A stretch of DNA of 14,250 bases from JBGOUJ01 sp041477005 (lineage in GTDB: Bacteria; Acidobacteriota; Terriglobia; Bryobacterales; JACQDG01), in assembly GCA_041477005.1 (NCBI GenBank), contig JBGOUJ010000134.1, positions 1 to 14,250 of the forward strand, given 5' to 3'. The first letter of the stretch is position 1. Each line of letters opens with the position of its first letter. Under the pieces are notes generated by a model. The model was not told the origin of the DNA and made no database searches. It saw nothing but the letters and a program-made list of their open reading frames with translations. Below are positions 7,360-13,753 of this stretch, one piece after another. The translations under genes and the position numbers were made by a program.

Positions 7360-8448
7360 TCACTCTACTTCAATGTCCATCAACCTTTGAGGCCGGTGGA
7401 TGCTGAAATACGCTGCCAGAAGGCCGAACACGAGCAGCCCGCCGAACACAGTAGCCAAAGCCCGGTTGGTGACGCGGGCGATTGGTGCACGCGCTTCCTC
7501 GAAATCCTGGGTGACGATGACCTTCCAATTCAGTTCCGGAAAAGCCTGCGAGAGGCCGGGATCGGCGAAAGCAACGAACTTGCGGGCGCCGCCCTTCAAC
7601 GACGCTGCTGTGTAGCCGCTGGCCTGCTCCGCGGCCATCGGGGCGACCACTTCCAGCTCTTCGGCTTTTTGCTTCAGGACCAGCGCCACGTTACGAGAGC
7701 TGATGATGCCGCCGTCGCCCTGGATCAGCATGGCGTCGCCCTTGGCGCCCACCTGAATCTGATTGGTAATGGGTTTCATTTCCGCAACGTCGACGATCGA
7801 CCGCAGGACCCCGATGGCCCGGTCCCGGCCCGCGCTCAGGACGGGCACATCAATCGCTACAAAGTTGGTCCGGCTAATCGGGTCGTAACGGACGTCCCCA
7901 ACATGGATGGCGCCGGCGCCGTCCCGAAATGCGGCCGTCCACCAGTCTTGGTCGGCATGGGCGTAGTCACCCGGTTTGTGTGAGGCGGCAACAACAGCGC
8001 CCCACGCATCGGTTAGCAGCAGCCTCTTGAAACTCTGGTTGATCGTCAAATAACCCCGCAGATAGGCAGACGCCGGGCTGGCCAGCATCTGGGTGGCGGA
8101 GCCTTGCGGCGTCTCCCAGTTGCGTTGGATCGCCCGGATCTTCTCTTGCGTCGCCTTCTCACCGAGCCCACGATAACCCTGGTTGGCGGCCTCAGCAGCC
8201 TGGCGCAGCTCTCCCTCGGCAGCCAGGATCCCTGCCTCGACAACCTTCGACTGCACGAAACGCGAGACCTCGGACGCGGCCACTTCAGCGATCGCCTTGA
8301 GATGGTCCCCGACCGTAGAGTCCAGGGCAGCCCGGCTGCGGTCCAGGACGAAGAACACATCCGCCAGCAGCAGCGGCACTGCCACTGCCGTCAGAACCAG
8401 CAGCACCCTCAAGTTCACGTGGACTTCTATTCGATTTGGGTCGGCCAT
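7360..8448 (-). CDS. Orphan double-Cache membrane sensor protein without output domain
   Basis: The ATG at 8448 is preceded by AGGAGAGA at proper spacing and gives 362 residues. The frame stays open 87 codons further upstream, but that part lacks protein-like features. One membrane span lies at about 13-35 and a second at about 331-349. Between them is a roughly 290-residue extracytoplasmic region with a helical start and a Cache core: LLLTDAWGAVVAAS, DQDWWTAAF, GAIHVGDVRYDPISRTNFVAIDVPV, then a second half with GDAMLIQGDGGIISS and LNWKVIVTQDFEEA. Cache proteins normally end in HAMP plus chemoreceptor, kinase or cyclase modules. Here only about 13 residues follow the last span (HRPQRLMDIEVE). 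It may bind a small ligand and signal through a separate partner. No partner gene is adjacent. Confidence 0.82.
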   Translation of the reverse strand: MADPNRIEVHVNLRVLLVLTAVAVPLLLADVFFVLDRSRAALDSTVGDHLKAIAEVAASEVSRFVQSKVVEAGILAAEGELRQAAEAANQGYRGLGEKATQEKIRAIQRNWETPQGSATQMLASPASAYLRGYLTINQSFKRLLLTDAWGAVVAASHKPGDYAHADQDWWTAAFRDGAGAIHVGDVRYDPISRTNFVAIDVPVLSAGRDRAIGVLRSIVDVAEMKPITNQIQVGAKGDAMLIQGDGGIISSRNVALVLKQKAEELEVVAPMAAEQASGYTAASLKGGARKFVAFADPGLSQAFPELNWKVIVTQDFEEARAPIARVTNRALATVFGGLLVFGLLAAYFSIHRPQRLMDIEVE

Positions 8449-8467
8449 GGTGTTCTCTCCTGTCCGA

Positions 8468-8560
8468 CGATGCCCGGCTCTCCGCAAACGCCTGCCGGAG
8501 GCCAGCGCTTTAACGGCTCGTCCACGGGACCAGGATCGTGCTATCCCCGGCAGGCCATCG
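8468..8560 (-). promoter_or_regulatory. Cloverleaf-like foldable leader upstream of the Cache gene
   Basis: Perfect 9-bp inverted arms (GCCTGCCGG at 8490-8498, CCGGCAGGC at 8547-8555) enclose about 48 nt. That interval can form three small hairpins: GTCC/GGAC, GGAT/ATCC and a bulged AGGCC/GGCT. An outer CGATG/CATCG pair (8468-8472 with 8556-8560) can extend it. It lies 20-110 nt before the Cache start, upstream of its ribosome site. It lacks tRNA signatures such as the T-loop, and I match it to no riboswitch class. The rest of the 379-bp gap (8449-8827) shows no gene and no convincing promoter. Confidence 0.35.
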
Positions 8561-8808
8561 CAACCTCCGGCCAAACGCCCGGATTCATCCGCAAATCGAT
8601 CCCGCACTTTGCGTTCCAAAGTCGGCGCCGCGCCTCGGCCAACGCCGGTTACCGGCGCCAAGGGCGTTTGCCCCGTCCTTCCAGCAGGCCCAGGCTCGAG
8701 CGGCGTCACCCGTTTTGGCCAGTTTCTTGCTCCGATTGGTCCCGATTGCTGCCGGATGGCGAGGGAAGGATTGCGCCCGACGGTTGGAACAGCAGCGATG
8801 CACGCGGG

Positions 8809-8822
8809 GGCCGCTCGCGGCC
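8809..8822 (-). terminator. Hairpin just after the ABC ATPase gene (weak terminator candidate)
   Basis: GGCCGCTCGCGGCC is a perfect self-complementary hairpin (5-bp stem, CTCG loop) starting 6 bp past the stop codon of the ABC gene. No run of T follows on the minus strand, so it is not a classical intrinsic terminator. It may stabilise the 3' end or assist termination. Confidence 0.25.
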
Positions 8823-8827
8823 GCCGC

Positions 8828-9607
8828 TCACAGCAAGTGGTAATACCTGTCCCGCCGAAGCAGCTCTACGCGGCTGCCGAACAGCTCCGATAGGTTGGCT
8901 GTGGTCAGAATCTGCTCCTTGGGGCCGTCGCGAAAAACGCGGCCATCCTTGAGGAGGATGACGCGGCCGATCTCCGGGATGATCTCCGGCAGGTGGTGTG
9001 TGACCAGAAGGATCGTCACGCCGGACTGGGCCAGCTTTCGGACCACGGCGCGCAGCTCGTCGAAAGCGCGCAGATCGAGGCTGTTGCCGGGCTCATCGAG
9101 CACCAGGGCTTTCGGGTCGTGCACCAGAGCTCGGCCGATGAGGACGCGGCGCGCTTCGCCCGACGACATCTCGTCCACCGGGCGGCCGGCGAGGTGGGGG
9201 ATTTCGAGCCGCTCCAGCACTTCGTCCGCCTTGCGAGCCATGGCACGCGTCGCCGGATGGTAGGGCTGCACACCGACGCTGCTGAAGAATCCCGACAAAA
9301 CCACCTCGCGGCCGGTAAACTCGCGCGTGCAGCTCGCCAGCAGATCGTTGGTCACGATCCCCAGCAGCTTCCGGAGCTCGAACACATTCCAGACGTCGCG
9401 CCCGAAGATCTGCACCGGAGCGCCATTGCTGCCCGGGAGCGGGTAGCACTCGCGCGTAACCGTCTTGATGAGCGTCGATTTTCCGCAGCCGTTCGGACCG
9501 AGGATCGCGGTGTGCTCTCCCAGGCCGATCGCGAGCGTCAGGCCGTCGAGCACGAGGCGGTTCCCGCGAAACACCGTCGCGTCGCGAAATTCCAGAAGGG
9601 GGGTCAT
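8828..9607 (-). CDS. Stand-alone ABC-type ATP-binding protein (YlmA/ModF-like)
   Basis: From the ATG at 9607 the protein has 259 residues and one nucleotide-binding domain. Walker A is GPNGCGKST (37-45), the signature MSSGEARR (147-154), Walker B ALVLDEP (167-173) with D-loop NSLD, and the H-loop THH (203-205). The segment where the Q-loop is expected reads IVTNDLLASC and lacks a glutamine. The sequence style resembles stand-alone YlmA- or ModF/PhrA-type ATPases rather than classic importers. No permease or binding protein lies next to it, so the partner and substrate are unknown. An in-frame TTG at 9625 overlaps the predicted -10 box, which favours the ATG at 9607. It is 98 bp downstream of the GH57 gene on the same strand but seems to have its own promoter. 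Confidence 0.85.
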   Translation of the reverse strand: MTPLLEFRDATVFRGNRLVLDGLTLAIGLGEHTAILGPNGCGKSTLIKTVTRECYPLPGSNGAPVQIFGRDVWNVFELRKLLGIVTNDLLASCTREFTGREVVLSGFFSSVGVQPYHPATRAMARKADEVLERLEIPHLAGRPVDEMSSGEARRVLIGRALVHDPKALVLDEPGNSLDLRAFDELRAVVRKLAQSGVTILLVTHHLPEIIPEIGRVILLKDGRVFRDGPKEQILTTANLSELFGSRVELLRRDRYYHLL

Positions 9608-9624
9608 GGGCGGCTCAATTTCCA

Positions 9625-9630
9625 AGTATA
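9625..9630 (-). promoter_or_regulatory. -10 box (TATACT) of the ABC ATPase gene
   Basis: TATACT (5 of 6 bases of TATAAT) reads toward the gene 17 nt before its ATG, predicting a leader of about 10 nt. No -35 element is visible at normal spacing. The same CTTATACTT string precedes the GH57 gene at 11211. A CCCC-GA-GGGG hairpin (9666-9675) lies between this box and the upstream gene, without a T run. Confidence 0.4.
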
Positions 9631-9705
9631 AGGGATCGCGGTTGGCGCCCGGAATCCAATGGTCGCCCCGAGGGGTGCGCCACGTGCCGCTGGCCGGGGC
9701 GGCGG

Positions 9706-11211
9706 CTAGCCTGGCTGTCCGGCTGGGAAGTCGGTTCGAAGCGCTGCCTCGCCCCGCCGGTAAATTTCACGAGCGTAGTCGGTCCAGCGCCCTTGTCCCC
9801 AGTAGCGAAAACAGCTTGTCTGCAGCAAGAGGTTGTAAAGGAGCGCCCGGCGGTAGCGAGGCTCTCGCGTGATGGCTTCCGCCGACCCAGACCCCGGCGC
9901 AGTCAATGGATCAATCGTCTGGTGAAACAGCGCGCTGAGTTGATTCATGGGGCCCAGGACGTTCTCGTAGCCCTGAACCCAACTGCGGTCATTGGTCCAG
10001 GAGGCGCCCTCCATGTGAAAGTCTGGTTTCTCCTGCTTCAAAGTGCGAACAGCCGCTTCGAGCGCCGTAGGTCCGCCGGCGCCGGACGGCATCCGCTGCC
10101 AAAGTAGGTGCTGGCCGGCGGGCTGGCAAGCGGGAAAGTCATCGAGCGAGCAGCCAGCCGCCTCCAGAAATTCCAGATACTCCGTGCCGGTCAGCCCTAC
10201 GACCCCTTGGCGGCCCATCTCGTGCCAGGCCCTCCGAAAGGCTCCTGGAAACTCATTCATCATCACACCGCCGTTCTCCCCGTCGCCGATCTGGGTCACC
10301 AGAGGCGGCACCATCGCTTGCCCCAGCCTTTGGCGGCTCAGCGTCTTCGCTTCGTAATAGGGCTGCATTTGAGCGACCAGCTTGGTGTCGGATCCCTGCG
10401 TTTTGATGAGGGCAGCGATGCTGCGCGTGTCTCCCCTGGAGTTGCGGACCACCAGCCGGTGGGGCACATGCTTGTATCCCAGAGGTCGCCCGTCCGGAGT
10501 CTCTACGGAATGCTCCTGAACCAGCAGCCAGCGGTATCCGCATTCCTGGAGGGCCTTCACGTATTCGAACGCGGTGTCGGGATGATTCGGCAGGTGCATC
10601 TCGGGAGGAGAAAAGCCCCGCACGCGCGCCAGCGCCTGCCAGCCAAAAACGGCAGCGAAGTGATGCTGCCACGCCCGGATGTGAAGCTGGATGTCGGGGA
10701 TGGGGGTGGAGGGAACGACCGCATGGCTCCACATGGCGCCGAGCCACTCTACATAGGGGTGATAGACGGGATCGCAGGTAATACGCTTCAGATTGTCCAG
10801 AATGTCTCCGCGCCCCATTTGCCGGAGTCCCCACAGAAGATTTCCGGAGTAGTCCAGCATGACGCGGGGATTGCAACCCTGACCGACCAGCTCCGGAATC
10901 ATGTCTCCCATGCGGCTGTAGCAGTTGGCAAACGGGCCGGCATCATGGTTGTCGCCTTCGCCGGGGTGCTCGAACATGTACTGCAAGTTCCCGATCAGAT
11001 CTCCATTGGCGCCGGCGGGGATGGTGGGCTGATGCATGTGGAGGGCGATCGCGAAGGCCGCGGAGACCTCCTCCAGCCGGATGTTCGTGGCGGGCCGAAA
11101 CACCGGCTCGCTATGTCGCACGACCGAAGCGACCTCCGCTTCCCAGCCGGAAATGTTGGGACATCCATCAATGGCTTCCGCCAGCGCGGGCTGATTGGTT
11201 AACACGGTCAT
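9706..11211 (-). CDS. Glycoside hydrolase family 57 protein
   Basis: The 501-residue cytoplasmic-looking protein shows GH57 landmarks: the LHMHQP motif at 57-62 (conserved region 1), GFSPPEMHLPN with the likely nucleophile E204, and GDGENGG with the likely acid/base D310 (E312 is the neighbouring acid). GH57 enzymes act on alpha-glucans (amylases, 4-alpha-glucanotransferases, branching enzymes). Which reaction applies here is not readable. There is no signal peptide, so an internal glucan such as glycogen is the likely substrate. It diverges from the GT4 / DUF4912 / GH57 operon, which supports a shared glucan role. The AGGAG before the ATG touches it with no spacing, so it is a poor ribosome site. 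I kept the ATG at 11211 because the -10 box sits 7 nt upstream. Confidence 0.85.
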   Translation of the reverse strand: MTVLTNQPALAEAIDGCPNISGWEAEVASVVRHSEPVFRPATNIRLEEVSAAFAIALHMHQPTIPAGANGDLIGNLQYMFEHPGEGDNHDAGPFANCYSRMGDMIPELVGQGCNPRVMLDYSGNLLWGLRQMGRGDILDNLKRITCDPVYHPYVEWLGAMWSHAVVPSTPIPDIQLHIRAWQHHFAAVFGWQALARVRGFSPPEMHLPNHPDTAFEYVKALQECGYRWLLVQEHSVETPDGRPLGYKHVPHRLVVRNSRGDTRSIAALIKTQGSDTKLVAQMQPYYEAKTLSRQRLGQAMVPPLVTQIGDGENGGVMMNEFPGAFRRAWHEMGRQGVVGLTGTEYLEFLEAAGCSLDDFPACQPAGQHLLWQRMPSGAGGPTALEAAVRTLKQEKPDFHMEGASWTNDRSWVQGYENVLGPMNQLSALFHQTIDPLTAPGSGSAEAITREPRYRRALLYNLLLQTSCFRYWGQGRWTDYAREIYRRGEAALRTDFPAGQPG

Positions 11212-11218
11212 CTCCTAA

Positions 11219-11224
11219 AGTATA
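11219..11224 (-). promoter_or_regulatory. -10 box (TATACT) giving a probable leaderless GH57 transcript
   Basis: TATACT lies exactly 7 nt before the ATG at 11211, so transcription would be expected to begin at or next to the A of the start codon. No recognisable -35 hexamer is present 16-18 bp upstream. The adjacency of AGGAG to the ATG with zero spacing fits leaderless translation better than Shine-Dalgarno use. Confidence 0.45.
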
Positions 11225-11351
11225 AGTCGGACGCCGGCGGCGCTACCTGGAGTGGCGCGCAAATTCCAGCTCTATTTCCACGACATCCTGGTATTACAGT
11301 TTGTTAGGAACAAGTTGGTACGATCCCCGATAGTCCCGACCGGGCGCAAGA

Positions 11352-11357
11352 TATAGT
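11352..11357 (+). promoter_or_regulatory. Candidate -10 box (TATAGT) of the GT4 operon
   Basis: TATAGT matches TATAAT at 5 of 6 positions and would start a leader of about 200 nt before the GT4 gene. No good -35 hexamer is found at 16-18 bp, so the promoter might need an activator or lie elsewhere in the 356-bp gap. Confidence 0.25.
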
Positions 11358-11402
11358 CCTCGACACGTAGTGGTGAGCCCCCAGATCCCGGGTAACGCTA
11401 AC

Positions 11403-11510
11403 CAACGCGAGGTGGCCTTGTTGCCCCGCAACCCCGAGAGGCTTGGGCGGGGGCAGCAAAGTCATAAACCATTTCCGGCGACCCGCCGATAGCTGTCTTC
11501 GGCCCCTTTT
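11403..11510 (+). promoter_or_regulatory. Structured leader with competing hairpins before the GT4 operon
   Basis: The leader can fold a CAAC...GTTG hairpin (11403-11423) or an 8-bp stem with one wobble (11420-11427 with 11450-11457). Next comes a perfect hairpin CGGCG-ACC-CGCCG (11476-11488). Its 3' half overlaps a second perfect hairpin, GCCGA/TCGGC (11485-11489 with 11499-11503), which is followed by CCCTTTT. The two hairpins exclude each other, as in terminator/antiterminator switches, though the T run is only four. I cannot match the upstream part to a known aptamer. The remainder up to the gene holds a 10-bp palindrome and the ribosome site. Confidence 0.35.
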
Positions 11511-11511
11511 A

Positions 11512-11521
11512 AGAACGTTCT
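11512..11521. repeat. Perfect palindrome AGAACGTTCT
   Basis: This 10-bp perfect palindrome is 46 bp before the GT4 start and directly follows the hairpin/T-run segment. It could be a small operator, but a single 10-bp palindrome is weak evidence. Confidence 0.25.
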
Positions 11522-11567
11522 CAGGACGCCAGACGTATACACCAGGACAAGGAGAGGTTGTGTCGAT

Positions 11568-12725
11568 ATGCGGATTGCAATCTTAACGTGGGAATCTCTA
11601 CATTCCATCGCCGTCGGCGGCGTGGCCGCTCATGTCACCGAACTGGCAGCAGCGCTGGAGCGGAAAGGACATGAAGTCCACGTCTTCACCCGCATGGGAC
11701 CAGGGCAGCCGCACTATCAGCGCATTGACGAAGTCCACTATCATCGCTGTCCGTTCCAGCTTCACTCGGATTTCGTGGAGGAAGTCAACAACATGTGCCG
11801 CTCGTTCGTGCACCATGTGTTCCAGACCGAAGACTTCATCGGGCCGTTTGACGTCGTCCACGCTCACGACTGGCTGGCGGGCAACGCTATGATCTGGATC
11901 AAGCAGGGACGAAGGCGAAAGACCGTTTTCACGATCCACTCCACCGAATACGGCCGCTGCGGCAATCGTTTCTATAACGGCCGTTGCGCCCGAATCCGCT
12001 ATCAGGAGCGGGCGGCCACGCAGTGGGCCGACCGCATTCTGGCCGTTTCGCAGGCTCTGAAAAATGAGGTCATGTGGATGTACGAGGTTCCGGACTGGAG
12101 GATCTCGGTCATGTACAACGGCGTCAACGCGAGCCATTACGACGGCTGGCTCGATCCGGGCGGCGTCAAGGCTCGTTACGGGATAGGCCCGGTGGATCCG
12201 ACGGTTCTGTTCTCGGGCCGCATGGTGTATCAAAAGGGTCCGGATCTGCTGGTGGAAGCCGTCCCTTCGATTCTCCGGTACCATCCACATGCCAAATTCG
12301 TCTTTGTGGGCGATGGGGACATGCGGCCTTCGGTGGAACGGCGGGCGCACGAGCTCCGCGTCGCCCATGCCACACGGTTTCTCGGATACAAGAACGGCCA
12401 CGAGCTGGTCGACCTTTACAAGGCCTGTGATGCGGCCTGCGTGCCGAGCCGCAACGAGCCTTTCGGTATTGTGGTGCTGGAGGCCTGGAGCGCCGGCAAG
12501 CCGGTGGTGGTGTCCAAGAACGGCGGCCCGGACGAGTACATCTGGCACGAGGTTAATGGCCTGAAGATCTACCCGAATCCGGACTCGGTGGCCTGGGGCA
12601 TCGGCACGCTTTTCACCAACTTCGAGTGGGCGCGGTGGATGGGCCGCAACGGAAGAACTGCGGTCGAGTCGGCCTTCACTTGGGACAAGGCCGCCGAGTC
12701 CGCCCTCGGCGTTTACTACCATTGA
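11568..12725 (+). CDS. Family GT4 glycosyltransferase, glycogen-synthase-like
   Basis: The 385-residue GT-B enzyme has the N-terminal GGVAAHVTELAAAL loop (17-30), VVHAHDW in the acceptor domain, and C-terminal donor-binding residues R218 and K223 in SGRMVYQKG. It also carries the retaining E-x7-E motif NEPFGIVVLE (E297 and E305). The overall pattern resembles short GT4-type archaeal/bacterial glycogen synthases more than long GT5 GlgA. It probably transfers glucose from a nucleotide sugar to an alpha-glucan in the cytoplasm. Clear AAGGAGAGG upstream supports the start. It heads a run with DUF4912 and a branching-enzyme-type GH57, and a further GH57 gene diverges from it. Maltodextrin or maltose-1-phosphate related transfer is an alternative. 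Confidence 0.85.
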   Translation: MRIAILTWESLHSIAVGGVAAHVTELAAALERKGHEVHVFTRMGPGQPHYQRIDEVHYHRCPFQLHSDFVEEVNNMCRSFVHHVFQTEDFIGPFDVVHAHDWLAGNAMIWIKQGRRRKTVFTIHSTEYGRCGNRFYNGRCARIRYQERAATQWADRILAVSQALKNEVMWMYEVPDWRISVMYNGVNASHYDGWLDPGGVKARYGIGPVDPTVLFSGRMVYQKGPDLLVEAVPSILRYHPHAKFVFVGDGDMRPSVERRAHELRVAHATRFLGYKNGHELVDLYKACDAACVPSRNEPFGIVVLEAWSAGKPVVVSKNGGPDEYIWHEVNGLKIYPNPDSVAWGIGTLFTNFEWARWMGRNGRTAVESAFTWDKAAESALGVYYH

Positions 12726-12731
12726 AACGGA

Positions 12732-12778
12732 GCGCTTCCTGCCGGCCATGTGTCAGAAGCGCCATCCACTCCGGCAGG
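12732..12778 (+). repeat. Two interleaved inverted repeats (pseudoknot-capable) between GT4 and DUF4912 genes
   Basis: GCGCTTC (12732-12738) pairs perfectly with GAAGCGC (12756-12762). CCTGCCGG (12738-12745) pairs perfectly with CCGGCAGG (12771-12778). The second 5' arm lies inside the loop of the first stem, so the RNA could form an H-type pseudoknot or switch between two hairpins. It sits 7-53 nt after the GT4 stop and 40 nt before the DUF4912 start. No T run follows, so it is not an intrinsic terminator. It may tune expression between the genes. Confidence 0.45.
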
Positions 12779-12817
12779 CATACATGCTAGGGTTAGTATG
12801 AGTTCCAAGGGCAAAGA

Positions 12818-13753
12818 GTGGATCGGCGATCCCTGAGCAAGCTGGCGTCGAACGCGAGACGCCCCCGGCGACCTCTGAAGCGAGTGGTCCGCCGCACCAT
12901 CAGAAAGGGGACTGGGGCATCTGGTTCTGCCCCAGTCCCGCAGGCTGCACCGGGCGGAAACGGGCCCGACGACGACGACCCTCCCCAGCAAGCCGATGTT
13001 TTGCCGGAATCCTACGGCCAGACCAGAGTCGTTCTCCTCCCGGTGGATCCCTATCTGGTTTTCGCCTACTGGGAGCTCGATCCGAGCGACCTGGCGAAGG
13101 CCAGAGCGCGCCTCGGACGAAAGAACCCGAAGTTCCGGGCTGCTCTGCGTTTTTACGACGTCTCGGGCGTTCGCTGGGAGGGAGCGAATGCGAATAGCTC
13201 ATTTGATGTGGATGTCGATCTGAGGACCGGTAATTGGTACGTCCACCTCTGGAGCCCGGGTAAGTCCTACTTTGTCGACCTGGGGATCAAGACGGAAGAC
13301 GGCAGATTTGTTTCCATCACCCGGTCCGGCGTCGCCCACACCCCTCGTGCCGAACCTTCCCCGAAGGTGGAGGAGGGCGTTGGGGCGCGGCGGCTGGAAG
13401 GCGGAGAGGCTCCCCCGCCGCAAGAGCAAGAATCGGTGGCCGGGACCGGTCCCGCTCAGCCTGCGTCGCACCAGGCGGGGCCGGCGGAGCCGATTTCTCC
13501 CGAAGAGGGACCGCCTTCGGCCGCGACACAGCCGGGCGCCGAGATGCTTCGGAGCGAGTTGGCCGAGAGTTACGCCCTCCGAAAGTGGCCGTTGCCCCCC
13601 GGAGACAAAACGGAGCCGGCGGTCGAAAGCTCCGCTCGAGCGGAAACAGGGTATTCCCTCGACCTGACCGCAGTGAACGAAACGAGCCTGGCCTTTGGCT
13701 GCTCGTCCGGGCAGAGGGGCCGGGCAGAAGGGAAAGTTCAGAGAGAATGGTGA
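12818..13753 (+). CDS. DUF4912 domain protein with long Pro/Glu-rich tail
   Basis: The likely start is GTG at 12818 with AAGG seven nt before it, giving 311 residues. A basic N-terminus (ARRPRRPLKRVVRRTIRK, about 13-30) is followed by an acidic DDDD. A DUF4912 domain lies at about 64-178, marked by LLPVDPYLVFAYWELDP, RFYDVSGVRWEG, GNWYVHLWSPGKSYFVDLGI and FVSITRSG. The domain looks beta-rich and carbohydrate-binding-module-like; its function is not established. Residues about 178-270 are rich in P, E, A and G and probably disordered. The domain is often found beside GH57/DUF1957 genes (from memory), and here it sits between GT4 and GH57, suggesting a scaffold or glucan-binding partner. It overlaps the next gene by 7 nt, implying translational coupling. 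An ATG at 12799 in another frame gives only 12 codons. Confidence 0.78.
   Translation: MDRRSLSKLASNARRPRRPLKRVVRRTIRKGTGASGSAPVPQAAPGGNGPDDDDPPQQADVLPESYGQTRVVLLPVDPYLVFAYWELDPSDLAKARARLGRKNPKFRAALRFYDVSGVRWEGANANSSFDVDVDLRTGNWYVHLWSPGKSYFVDLGIKTEDGRFVSITRSGVAHTPRAEPSPKVEEGVGARRLEGGEAPPPQEQESVAGTGPAQPASHQAGPAEPISPEEGPPSAATQPGAEMLRSELAESYALRKWPLPPGDKTEPAVESSARAETGYSLDLTAVNETSLAFGCSSGQRGRAEGKVQREW

Noticed and set aside
6260..7363. 367-codon antisense frame over the NHL gene, ending in the repeat element
   Set aside because: It is antisense to a clear propeller protein; its C-terminus is just translated inverted-repeat DNA.
8490..8555. tRNA gene suggested by a cloverleaf-like fold
   Set aside because: The closing stem is 9 bp and there is no T-loop sequence, no anticodon arm of standard size and no D-loop consensus.
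8449..8709. 87-codon upstream extension of the Cache protein
   Set aside because: There is a strong ribosome site before the ATG at 8448 and no membrane or domain features in the extension; it covers the foldable leader.
10108..11202. 364-codon plus-strand frame opposite the GH57 gene
   Set aside because: The opposite strand carries GH57 motifs (LHMHQP, GFSPPEMHLPN, GDGENGG); this frame has none.
11403..11510. Cyclic-di-GMP (GEMM-I) or SAM riboswitch before the GT4 gene
   Set aside because: Only fragments such as GCAAAG and GATAGC resemble the GEMM-I consensus; the conserved tetraloop/receptor arrangement is not visible, and SAM core elements are absent.
11598..12749. 383-codon antisense frame over the GT4 gene
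   Set aside because: It is a shadow of the GT4 gene, which has donor-site and E-x7-E motifs.
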